Of a DNA stretch of 8,353 nucleotides, positions 1-7,700 are shown piece by piece. Source of the DNA: PVC group bacterium (GTDB taxonomy: Bacteria; Verrucomicrobiota; Kiritimatiellia; SS1-B-03-39; PXDE01). Within the stretch, counting starts at the first letter, position 1. Every line of letters starts with the position of its first letter. The translations under genes were made by a program, and so were the position numbers. The notes below the pieces were generated by a model. It saw only the letters and a program-made list of their open reading frames with translations, was not told where the DNA came from and did not search any database. The stretch lies in contig PXDE01000549.1 of NCBI GenBank assembly GCA_003566475.1, positions 1 through 8,353 of the forward strand, in the 5' to 3' direction.

Positions 1-1446
1 CAGGTCGCGGCCTCCCGGGTGCCCGACCCCGTCACCGCCGACAGCCTGGCCATGGTCCTGGGGGCCACCCTGTCGTGGGTGCTCGCGCCCTCGGCCGAGA
101 TCGCCCAGTCGCTCAAGCATTTCTACGGGCTGGGGTCGGAGAACATCGGGGAGATCATCCAGGCCCGGGGCGAGGAGGAGGAGGACGAGGCGGCCCGGGC
201 CGTGCGCGGCCAGGACGTGTCCGAGGACGGCGCCGACGCGGGGATGATCAAGTTCATCAACCAGATCATCCTCGAGGCCATCCGCATGGAGGCCACCGAC
301 ATCCACCTCGAGCCGTTCGAGAACCGGGTCCGGCTGCGGTTCCGGATCGACGGCGTGCTCCAGGAGATCCCGCTGCCCGAGAACATCCAGAAGCTCAAGC
401 GGGCCATCGCCTCCTGCGTCAAGATCATGGCCCAGATGGACATCGCCGAGCGGCGCAAGCCCCACGACGGGCGGATCAAGGTCCGCATGAACCAGGAGGA
501 GTTCGACCTCCGCGTCTCCGTGCTCCCCACCCGGTTCGGCGAGACCGTCAACATGCGGATCCTCAACCGCGAGAGCATGTTCATCGAGCTCGACCGGCTC
601 GGCCTGCCCGAGAACCAGCTCCCGGCGGTCAAGCGGCTCATCGCCCTGCCCCACGGCATCCTCCTCCTCACCGGGCCCACCGGCAGCGGCAAGACCACCA
701 CCCTCTACGCCACCCTGTCCAAGCTCAACAACCGCGAGAACAAGATCATCACCGTTGAGGATCCGGTCGAGTACCAGATGGAGGGCATCAACCAGATCCA
801 GGTCCACAGCCAGATCGGGCTCACCTTCAGCGCCTGCCTGCGCTCCATCCTCCGGCACGACCCCGACATCATCCTCATCGGCGAGATCCGCGACCAGGAG
901 ACCGCCGACATCGCGGTGCAGGCCTCGCTCACCGGGCACCTGGTGTTCAGCACCCTGCACACCAACGACGCCCCCAGCGCGGTCACCCGGCTCACCGACA
1001 TGGGGGTCGAGCCCTATCTGGTCTCGAGCTGCATCGAGGGCATCATCGCCCAGCGGCTGGTCCGCCGCGTCTGCAAGGCCTGCAAGCAGGAGGTCGAGAT
1101 CGAACCCGTGCTCTTGGACGAGGCCAAAGCCGTGGTGCCCGACCACCCGGGCGACTACACCTTCTGGGCCGGGCACACCTGTCCCGCCTGCAACTTCACC
1201 GGCTACAGGGGCCGCATCGCCATCATCGAGACCCTGGTCCTCGACGACGAGCTGCGATCGCTCATCGTCCAGGGCCGCCCCTCCAACGAGCTCAAGCGCC
1301 TGGCCGTGGAGGACAAGGGCATGGTCACCCTCCGCGAGTGCGGCTGGATGACCGCCCTCCGGGGCGTCACCTCCGCCGAGGAGGTCGTCCGCGTCGCCCG
1401 CAAGACCGACTACCGCCGCAAGCCCGGCGTGCTCATGGGGGTCTGA
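1..1446 (+). CDS. gspE: GspE/PilB-family type II secretion (or type IV pilus) assembly ATPase, 5'-truncated by window edge
   Basis: This is a cytoplasmic hexameric ATPase that powers pseudopilus/pilus assembly at the inner membrane. The frame is open from base 1 without a stop, and the sequence before the GTG at 19 reads on in the same frame. I therefore treat the gene as cut by the window, with most of its N-terminal MshEN-type domain missing. Counting from that GTG, the order is: the tail of the N-terminal domain (about 1-40), a charged Glu-rich linker (about 53-70), an N2 domain with the GspE-typical stretch ATDIHLEP (about 92-99), the Walker A motif GPTGSGKT (219-226), an Asp-box region near VEDPVEYQ, Walker B DIILIGEIRD (283-292), and the His-box region TGHLVFSTLHTNDA (305-318). 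Four cysteines as CxxC pairs (C352/C355 and C388/C391) form the zinc-binding element typical of GspE. The stop is TGA at 1444-1446. No gspF or other secretion gene follows; a convergent restriction gene does. GspE is favoured over PilB because of the tetracysteine and overall style, but PilB-like annotation is possible. Confidence 0.93.
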   Translation, partial: QVAASRVPDPVTADSLAMVLGATLSWVLAPSAEIAQSLKHFYGLGSENIGEIIQARGEEEEDEAARAVRGQDVSEDGADAGMIKFINQIILEAIRMEATDIHLEPFENRVRLRFRIDGVLQEIPLPENIQKLKRAIASCVKIMAQMDIAERRKPHDGRIKVRMNQEEFDLRVSVLPTRFGETVNMRILNRESMFIELDRLGLPENQLPAVKRLIALPHGILLLTGPTGSGKTTTLYATLSKLNNRENKIITVEDPVEYQMEGINQIQVHSQIGLTFSACLRSILRHDPDIILIGEIRDQETADIAVQASLTGHLVFSTLHTNDAPSAVTRLTDMGVEPYLVSSCIEGIIAQRLVRRVCKACKQEVEIEPVLLDEAKAVVPDHPGDYTFWAGHTCPACNFTGYRGRIAIIETLVLDDELRSLIVQGRPSNELKRLAVEDKGMVTLRECGWMTALRGVTSAEEVVRVARKTDYRRKPGVLMGV

Positions 1447-1465
1447 TCCCTACGGGGATGCCCGG

Positions 1466-2476
1466 TCAGAGCGGCCATGCGCCGCTCGTCAGCACCAGCC
1501 GGGAAAACTCGAAGCCATTGACCAGAACAATGGGCTTCTTCCCCCCTTCCGTGGCTTCCCGCAGCGCGGCGTTCGAGAAGTGGCTCGTCGTCACGACCGC
1601 ACCGCACGCGTAGGGCTGCAAGCTGCCCCGGAGTTCGGCCACCTCCTTCCGCCCCACCGTGTGGAGCCAGCGTTTCGCCTGAACCTGCAGCAGGAGATCG
1701 CGCAGCGGCCACATCCGTTCGCCGGCCAGAGCGGTGACATCAATGCCGCCATCCTGACTGTACTTCGTCACCTGCACCTCCCGGAAGCCAGACCAGATGA
1801 GCACGGACCGCACCAGGTGCTCGAACCGATCCGGAGGCAGGACCAGCATCTTCCGCCGGAGGCCCTCCATCTCCTCGGGGTCTGCCGGAGCCTCGGCTGA
1901 CTCAGGGTCCGATGAGTCCGGCGCCACCACCGCGTCGTCCTCCTCCACGGGGTCCATGGTCTGCTGCTCCGCCACCAGATCCGCCATGAGCTTCCCGTCG
2001 TAGTCTGGAGCGACGGCGTCGAATCCCGAATGCACGCGGAACTCGAACACCCATACCGCCCGCAGGCCTCCCCGGACGTCCATCTGCCGTTCGTTGTAGT
2101 GCCGCATGAAGGTGAGAAGCCCAAGGAACCGCCAGCGGCGGGGACCGTGCCGCTTGCTCCGACGGCTTTCGATCAGTCGGAAAGCGTAGATGGGGAATCC
2201 TTCCTGCGGCTGGTCGAGAAGCCGTCCATTCCGGCCGCCGAGGGCTTGATCGCCCTCCTGACCCGCGCCGGTGTAGACCAGCACGTCCCCTTCCACCCGG
2301 TCATGGTAGGGGTTCTCTGCCGCGATTCGCGCGGTCGGATCGGAGGTAAGCAGGACGGCGCGCCGCACCGTACCATCCGCGTTGACCTTTACCCGAATCC
2401 CGCCCGCGTTTCCCACGGACAGAGCCCGATAGATCTCCTCGTGGGTGTATAGGTCCCCAGGGCGAAAGACGCTCAT
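1466..2476 (-). CDS. Type IV (modification-dependent) restriction endonuclease: SRA-like domain fused to Mrr nuclease domain
   Basis: The predicted product is 336 residues. Residues about 1-155 resemble the SRA/YDG-type modified-base reader domain, in particular the ScoMcrA-like version. The visible signs are an opening FRPGDLYTHEEIY, the motif YTGAGQEGD at 68-76 followed by a GGRNGRLL stretch, and a closing hydrophobic strand AVWVFEFRV (about 140-148). Residues about 165-205 are an acidic Glu/Asp/Pro-rich linker. Residues 214-330 match the Mrr catalytic domain: PPDRFEHLV (214-222), DGGID (242-246, with D246 as the expected metal ligand), QAK (266-268, the (E/Q)xK part of the PD-(D/E)xK site), and AVVTTSHFS (293-301). 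Family knowledge implies cleavage of DNA carrying modified cytosines or related modifications; the actual target cannot be read here. The ATG at 2476 is chosen because homology starts there and a GGAG lies 4 bases upstream on this strand. The frame stays open to 2764, but that extension runs through an intergenic repeat. Five of the first 20 codons end in A/T, against none of 20 in gspE codons at 841-900, which suggests acquisition. No methyltransferase partner is visible, as expected for type IV. Confidence 0.85.
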   Translation of the reverse strand: MSVFRPGDLYTHEEIYRALSVGNAGGIRVKVNADGTVRRAVLLTSDPTARIAAENPYHDRVEGDVLVYTGAGQEGDQALGGRNGRLLDQPQEGFPIYAFRLIESRRSKRHGPRRWRFLGLLTFMRHYNERQMDVRGGLRAVWVFEFRVHSGFDAVAPDYDGKLMADLVAEQQTMDPVEEDDAVVAPDSSDPESAEAPADPEEMEGLRRKMLVLPPDRFEHLVRSVLIWSGFREVQVTKYSQDGGIDVTALAGERMWPLRDLLLQVQAKRWLHTVGRKEVAELRGSLQPYACGAVVTTSHFSNAALREATEGGKKPIVLVNGFEFSRLVLTSGAWPL

Positions 2477-2663
2477 GCTGCTCCGCTTCCATTGGCAGAT
2501 CCGGTTGACCAGACAGCCTACCGTCGCGTCGCCGCCCGAGGCAACCCGAATCCAGGCGCCCCGCTCATTCGCAGGTGTTCCCGGATGGAAACGAACACAT
2601 CCGCCGGCACAGGCCCGGCTGCGGTCATCGATGGAATCTTCTCGACCCTGCGGCGGCATCTGA
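2477..2663. other. Intergenic region upstream of the restriction gene
   Basis: No supported gene lies here. The reading frame of the restriction gene stays open through this stretch on the minus strand, but the translation (Arg/Pro/Gly-rich, several cysteines) shows no domain and the better ribosome-binding site is at 2476. The segment should contain the leader and promoter of the restriction gene. Confidence 0.5.
2515..2544 (-). promoter_or_regulatory. Weak candidate sigma-70-like promoter for the restriction gene
   Basis: Reading the minus strand, TTGCCT (2539-2544) is followed after 18 bases by TAGGCT (2515-2520), about 40 bases before the ATG at 2476. Both hexamers deviate from consensus, and in GC-rich DNA such matches occur by chance, so this is only a candidate. 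Confidence 0.2.
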
Positions 2664-2720
2664 CGTGGGACGGACAGCCTGTCCTCCGTAGCCTTTGGCG
2701 AAGGAGGATCCTCGTCCGTC
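2664..2720 (+). repeat. Left 57-bp arm, itself an imperfect palindrome
   Basis: The arm begins CGTGGGACGG and ends CGTCCGTC. Within it, GACGGAC (2669-2675) pairs with GTCCGTC (2714-2720), GGACAG (2672-2677) with CTGTCC (2679-2684), TCCTCC (2682-2687) with GGAGGA (2703-2708), and GCC (2691-2693) with GGC (2697-2699) around TTT. GAGGATCCTC (2704-2713) is a 10-bp perfect palindrome. Such nested self-complementarity is what single REP sequences look like. Confidence 0.8.
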
Positions 2721-2802
2721 CTGCGAAGGCGCCGCGCCTGGATGGTCCCTGGCCCGTGTTTCACGCCACCCCAAGGGCGTTGCAGGCTCTGGGCATCGCG
2801 GA

Positions 2803-2859
2803 GACGGACGAGGATCCTCCTTCGCCAAAGGCTACGGAGGACAGGCTGTCCGTCCCACG
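2803..2859 (-). repeat. Right 57-bp arm, exact inverted copy of the left arm
   Basis: It begins GACGGACGAGG and ends CGTCCCACG, and is the reverse complement of 2664-2720 without a mismatch. The match breaks immediately outside (2663 against 2860) and inside (2721 against 2802), so the arm boundaries are sharp. Confidence 0.8.
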
Positions 2860-2928
2860 ACGGGGACCGGCCACGTCCGCCTGGGCGAGATCGGCGTCCG
2901 GCTTGCGTGCGGAGTTGGGCGTCCGCGC

Positions 2929-2957
2929 TTGTCCGGAGCGGGGGGCGGCCCTAGCCT
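2929..2957 (+). promoter_or_regulatory. Weak candidate promoter for the tamA-tamB operon
   Basis: TTGTCC (2929-2934) and TAGCCT (2952-2957) are separated by 17 bases. Transcription would start only a few bases before the ATG at 2969, giving a nearly leaderless mRNA. That would agree with the absence of a Shine-Dalgarno sequence there. The match is weak and could be chance; the true promoter may lie elsewhere in 2860-2968. Confidence 0.2.
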
Positions 2958-2968
2958 AGCCGGTAGCC

Positions 2969-4774
2969 ATGCGCCGTTGCTCCCGCGCCATCCTGACTGC
3001 GACCGCCGCCGTCGGCCTGCTGACGTCGGTCCATGGTGACGTGCGGGCCGAGGAGCCGGAGGCGCGTACGGCGGTTGCCTACGACGTCCGCATCGAGGGC
3101 ATCCCCGGCCGGTTCCTGCGACGACGGGCGCTGCGGCGTCAGGCCGAAGGGCTGTCGAACCTGGTCCGGTTCGCGGATCGGCCGCCCGCCACCCTGACCC
3201 AGCTCCGCCATCGGGCCCGTCAGGACATCCCGCGGATCGAGGCCCTGCTGCGCAGCGAGGGCTGGATGGCCGCGACGGTGGCGGTGGACATCGATGAGGA
3301 GGCCGAGCCGGTCCGGGTGACCCTGCGCGCCGATCCCGGTCCCCGGCACACCGTGGGCGATCTCCGCCTGGAGCCGGCCCCGGACACCACCCTTCCCCGG
3401 GGCGTGCGGGCACGGCGGCGACTGACCGGCCAGACCGCCGACACCCCGCGGCTTCAGGCGGAGGAGCGCCGGATCCTCCGGGCCATCCAGGAAGGCGGAC
3501 ACCCGTGGCCCGCCCTGACCGCCCGCGAGGTCCGGGTCCGCGAGGACGTGGCGGAGGTGGAGGTGACCTGGACCGTGGATCCCGGGCCGACCGCCGTCTT
3601 CGGCCCGCTCGACATCCGGGGACTGGTCCGCGCGGGGGAGCGGTTCGTGGCCTACCGGGTGCGTTGGGACGAAGGCGATCCGGTCCGGCCCGGGGCCATC
3701 CGCGACACCGAAGCCGCCCTGCTGGCCTCCGGGCTGTTCTCGTCGGTCCGGGTGCGGCCGGATGCCCCGCCCCAGGCCCGGCCCGACGCCCTGCCCATGG
3801 TGATCGAGCTGGCCGAGCGCAAGCCCATGACCGTGCGCGTCGGCCTGGAGTATCAGTCGGACATCGGGTTCGGCGGCCGGTCGTCCTGGGAGCACCGCAA
3901 CCTGTGGGGGGACGGGGAGCGGCTGGAGGTGTCGGGCCGGGTGTCCGAGAAGAAGAACGAGGTGGCCTCGGGGCTTTCGTTCCCCGACCTGCTGGGCCCC
4001 GACATCCGACTTGATTTCAGCCTCGGCTACCTGGAGGAGTCACCCGACGCCTACGAGCGCCGCACCTCGGTGGGCACGGCCACCGTCACTTGGGAGATGG
4101 CGCCCCGATGGACCCTGACCGTGGGCGTGGGCATCGAGTCCTCGCGCATCATCGAGGCGGACGGCCGGCGCACCGCCCACTGGCTGGCCTTCACCCCGGT
4201 CGGCCTCGAGTACAGCGACCGCGACGATCCGCTCGATCCCACCCGGGGCTGGCGGATCGCGGGCAAGGCCACCCCCTACGTGGATCTCGAGGGCGACCAG
4301 GGGTTCACCCGCCTCGAAATCCACGGCGCCCACTACGTCCCGCTCAGCCGCGACCCCCGCCTCACCTTCGCGGTGCGCGGGATGTCGGGGGTGCTCAGCG
4401 GCACCGCGCTGTCGAAGATCCCCGCCAACCTGCGCTACTACGCGGGCGGCGGCACCTCGATCCGGGGCTACGCCTACCAGTCCATCGGCGCCGACGATCT
4501 CGACCCGCCCACCGGCGGAAACGCCCTCGTCGAAGGGAGCGCCGAGCTGCGCGTGCAGTTCGCCCGCTGGGGGTTCGTGGCCTTCGCCGACGCGGGCGAC
4601 GTGTTCGACCGCGACAACCCCGCCCGCACCGTGGACGTACGCTGGAGCTCCGGCCTCGGCATCCGCTACGCCACCCCCATCGGCCCGCTCCGCATCGACG
4701 GGGCGGTGCCCGGCCGCCGCCGCCGCCAGGACGATCCCTGGCAGATCTACGTGAGCCTCGGCCAGGCCTTCTGA
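2969..4774 (+). CDS. tamA: TamA/BamA-like Omp85-family outer-membrane assembly protein
   Basis: The product is a 601-residue outer-membrane beta-barrel protein of the Omp85 superfamily, close to the length of E. coli TamA. An N-terminal signal peptide (about 1-27: basic MRRCSR, a hydrophobic core, a likely cut after DVRA) sends it to the periplasm. About three POTRA domains follow (roughly 37-121, 127-205, 208-282); the third contains the typical helix-strand pattern ending LLASGLFSSVRV. The Bac_surface_Ag barrel spans about 286-601. It carries the conserved lumen-loop motif YYAGGGTSIRGY (490-501), GGNALVEGSAELR (516-528), GPLRIDGAVP (572-581), and a C-terminal beta-signal ending in Phe (IYVSLGQAF). 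The start is well fixed: an in-frame TAG at 2957-2959 lies 12 bases upstream, with no other start codon between. Three rather than five POTRA domains and the tamB-like gene two bases downstream favour TamA over BamA. The role, helping insert barrel proteins or acting with TamB in lipid transport, is inferred from the family. Confidence 0.9.
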   Translation: MRRCSRAILTATAAVGLLTSVHGDVRAEEPEARTAVAYDVRIEGIPGRFLRRRALRRQAEGLSNLVRFADRPPATLTQLRHRARQDIPRIEALLRSEGWMAATVAVDIDEEAEPVRVTLRADPGPRHTVGDLRLEPAPDTTLPRGVRARRRLTGQTADTPRLQAEERRILRAIQEGGHPWPALTAREVRVREDVAEVEVTWTVDPGPTAVFGPLDIRGLVRAGERFVAYRVRWDEGDPVRPGAIRDTEAALLASGLFSSVRVRPDAPPQARPDALPMVIELAERKPMTVRVGLEYQSDIGFGGRSSWEHRNLWGDGERLEVSGRVSEKKNEVASGLSFPDLLGPDIRLDFSLGYLEESPDAYERRTSVGTATVTWEMAPRWTLTVGVGIESSRIIEADGRRTAHWLAFTPVGLEYSDRDDPLDPTRGWRIAGKATPYVDLEGDQGFTRLEIHGAHYVPLSRDPRLTFAVRGMSGVLSGTALSKIPANLRYYAGGGTSIRGYAYQSIGADDLDPPTGGNALVEGSAELRVQFARWGFVAFADAGDVFDRDNPARTVDVRWSSGLGIRYATPIGPLRIDGAVPGRRRRQDDPWQIYVSLGQAF

Positions 4775-4776
4775 CC

Positions 4777-7700
4777 ATGACCGCCCCCAACACCAGAACG
4801 CCTTCCGCCCGCCGGCCCCGCCGTTGGCGCCGGCGTCTGTTCCGGTGGCTCTTCCTGCGCCCATTGCTGATCCTCACCCTTCTGGTCCTGGCTGCACACG
4901 CCCTGTTCGAGACCGAACGGGGTCGGGCCATCCTCGAATACGAGGTCAACCGACAGCTTCGGAGCGACGACCTCACCGTCCGCATCGAAGGGCTTTCCGG
5001 TCTGCCCTGGGATCCCCGGGCCGACCGCCTGACCGTGGCCGACGCCGAGGGGGTGTGGCTCGACGCCGCGGACATCCGGCTGGAATGGGCGGTGCGCCCC
5101 CGGGCCCGCGAGATCGCCCTGCTGGCCGGGTCGGCCGAGCGGGTGCGCATCGACCGGCCGCCTTCCGTCCCCGACCGGCCGCCCCGGGAACCCGCCGAGC
5201 CCTTCCGCACCGCGTGGACGGTCGGCCTCCACCAGCTTCGGATCGGTCGGCTGGAACTGGGGCCCGATCTCGGGATTCCGGAAGGGCTCGGCCCGCTGGG
5301 CGTGCGGGGCCACGCCGGCTTCGAGGACGGCCGGTGGTTCGGCGGCGTGGCAGTGTCGCGGACGGAGGCGCCGGGTGACGAGATCCGGGCGACGGCCGAG
5401 GTCCGGAGCGACCAGGTGCGGGTCCATGCGGACGGCGAGGTCGATCTGGCCTGGCTGGCCGACGGGCTGCCCCGCGCCCGTCTCCGGCTGCGCGGCCAGG
5501 GGCCGCCGGAAGCCTGGCGGGCGGAGGTCCACCTCGATGGCGAGGGATGGGGCCGTGCCGAGCTCGGGGCGGATTTCGCCATGGACGGCGAGCAGATTCG
5601 GGTCCGGATCGAAGGGGAGGCCCGCTCCCCGTGGTTCGAGACCTGGGCGATCGGATCCCCGGTGCGGATGGGGCTGGACGCCCGCAGCGAGGCCCCCTGG
5701 CGGCGCGTGGAACTGGAGGGTCTGTCCCTAAGCGCCCGGGCCGGGGAGATGACGGCCTCCGGGTGGATCGAGCCGGCCGCGGCCTCCACCGCCCTCCGGG
5801 CCCACCTGGCTCTGCCCTGCCTGGAAACGGCCTGGCTGGGGACCGGTCTGCCCCCGGACATCGACCCCCGCGACCTCCGGATCGACGCCGAGCTGGCCGG
5901 AAGCTGGCCGGCCGGGCTGCACGGGTTCGTGGCCGCCCGGGCCGAGACCGACCTCGGCCCCTGGTTCGCCCTGACCGCGCTCGAGGCGGCGGCGGACACC
6001 TGGGCGGTGTCCGACCTGCTGGCCCGGGGGCCGGGAATCAGCCTGCGGGCCTACGCGGTCCATGGCGAGGAGCCCCTGCAGGCCGAGGCCCGGATCGACA
6101 TCCCGGACCTGGCAGCCCTGGCCCCCTGGCACGGGCGGGAGGATGTGGCCGGCTCGGCCTCGCTCACCGTCGGCGGCGGTCGCGCCGAGGGCCAGCCGCT
6201 GCGGATCCACGCCGGCCTCACCGACCTCGCCGTGGCCGGATTCGCGCTGACCTCGGCCGATGTGCTCGCCCGGGTGGACGACTGGACGGAAGCGCCCGAA
6301 ATCGAGGCCAGGCTCCGGACCCGCGAGGCCCGATGGGGCGAGCGGCCGGTGCCCGACCTCGCCGGACACCTGTCCGGCACCCCGGCCCGAATCGACTGGG
6401 ACCTCGCGGCCCGTCCGCCTCCGGGCTGGCCCGAGGCCTCCGCCGGCGGGGCGGTCTCCCGCGACGACGCGGGGTGGGCGGGAGAGCTGAACCGCCTTCA
6501 CCTGGCCTGGAACGGGATCGAAGGCGACCTGGCCGAGCCATCCGTCTGGACCTGGCACGACGGGCGCCTGGAAATCCCGCCCTGGGAATGGATGGCCGAC
6601 ACCATGCGCATCCGGGGCGAGACCACGCTGGAGGAGGGGCGCGTCGACGCCCGCGTCCGCCTGGACGGGTTCCCGGTGGCCCTGCTTCCTCCGGGCATCG
6701 CGGAGCGGGCCCGGGGCGACCTGTCGGGCCGGGTGATCGTGGCCGGGCCCCTGGCCTCGCCGGCGGTGGCCTGGCAGGCCGACCTGACCCGCCTGGAGTT
6801 CGCCACGCCGATCCTGGCCGGGCTCGATCCGTTCCATGTCCGCACCGAGGGCACCTTCCATCCGGATCGAGTCTCGACTTCGCTGGCGGTGGAGCACGCC
6901 GATCTGGGGCATGTCGCGGTGCGGGTGGCCGGCCCCTGGCCGGAGGAGGGCCTCGGCCCCTGGCTCGACCGCCTCTGGGAGCTTCCGGGAGAGGCCGGGC
7001 TCGACGTGGACCTCCGCCTCGCCGCCCTCAACGAGCTCCCCGCCCTGGCCGGCCAGGATCTCCGGGGACGGGTGTTCGGGCGGGTGATCCGCCGCCAGCG
7101 GCCGGGCGCGGAGGCGGCCGACTGGGAGGGCGGGCTCGATGTCGTCGGACTCGGCTACGAGGCCTACGGCATCGGCGCCCTGCTCCGCGACGGCCGGGGA
7201 CGCCTGGAGGCGTCGGACCAGAAGCTCGACCTCCGCGAACTGGTGCTCCGCGACGGTGGCGACGGCCGGGTGGCCCTCTCCGGCTCGGTGGGCCTGCGGC
7301 CGCTGTTCCCGTTCGAGGCCACGGCCACGGCGACGGGGTTCGAGGTCATCCGCCGTCCCGACGCCCAGGCCCGGCTTTCCGGCCGGCTAGGCCTGACCGG
7401 CGACCTCGACGGGGCCGAGGTGGAGGGTCGGCTGGAGGTGCGGGATGTGCTCGTCGACATCGCGCAGATCCCGCCGTCGCCTCCGCCGGTCATCGCCGAC
7501 TACCGCGCCGAGCCGGAGCCCGACGTCCCCGAGGAGGAGGACGAGGGCGTCGGCCCCTGGCTACGGGGCCGGATCCGGCTCGACATCCCGGGCCCCGTCC
7601 ACGTCCGCGGGCCGGGCCTCGATATCGAGGCCGACGGCGGGCTGGACCTGGTCCAGGAGGGGGCCGGATGGAGCGTCACCGGCCAGGCCCAGGCCCGGCG

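Larger units (their letters stand above)
2664..2859. repeat. 196-bp nested inverted-repeat element (REPIN/MITE-like)
   Basis: Two 57-bp arms, 2664-2720 and 2803-2859, are exact reverse complements of each other by hand alignment. They flank an 82-bp centre (2721-2802) that shows only patchy complementarity. The whole element sits between the divergent restriction gene and the tamA-like gene. Two inverted palindromic units around a spacer is the layout of REPINs, which are moved by RAYT (Y1-type) transposases; a small MITE would also give such a structure. No transposase is encoded here and no target-site duplication is evident at the ends. Transcribed, the arms could form a very long hairpin. 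The exact match over 57 bp implies a recent origin or active homogenisation. Confidence 0.85.

Noticed and set aside
1446..1459. Short hairpin (ATCCC, loop TACG, GGGAT) between the convergent gspE and restriction genes
   Set aside because: It has only five base pairs and no following T-tract on either strand, so it is too weak to call a terminator.
1466..2476. Glutamine instead of glutamate in the nuclease (E/Q)xK motif as a sign of inactivity
   Set aside because: QxK is a normal variant in Mrr-type catalytic domains, so it is not evidence of a dead enzyme.
2477..2764. Longer start (ATG at 2764) that would add 96 residues to the restriction enzyme
   Set aside because: The extension shows no domain, overlaps the inverted repeat, and lacks the Shine-Dalgarno sequence found before the ATG at 2476, where homology to the family begins.
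2695..3039. Small open frames running through the inverted repeat on both strands
   Set aside because: The same peptide-like string arises on both strands because the arms are inverted copies. There are no ribosome-binding sites or domains, so this is repeat sequence rather than protein.
2951..3895. Long minus-strand open frame opposite tamA
   Set aside because: It is antisense to a clear Omp85 gene, is His/Gly/Pro-rich without motifs, and is expected by chance in very GC-rich coding DNA.
2969..4774. Assignment of the Omp85 protein as BamA
   Set aside because: About three POTRA domains fit before the barrel, the length is about 600 residues, and a tamB-like gene follows directly; TamA-like is the better call.
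4090..4776. Upstream extension of the tamB frame inside tamA
   Set aside because: Its translation is Arg/Pro/Gly-rich shadow sequence of tamA; the TamB anchor and family-like sequence start at 4777.
5728..6912. 394-residue minus-strand open frame opposite tamB
   Set aside because: The composition (Gly, Pro, Arg, Gln-rich) and lack of any motif mark it as a shadow of tamB.
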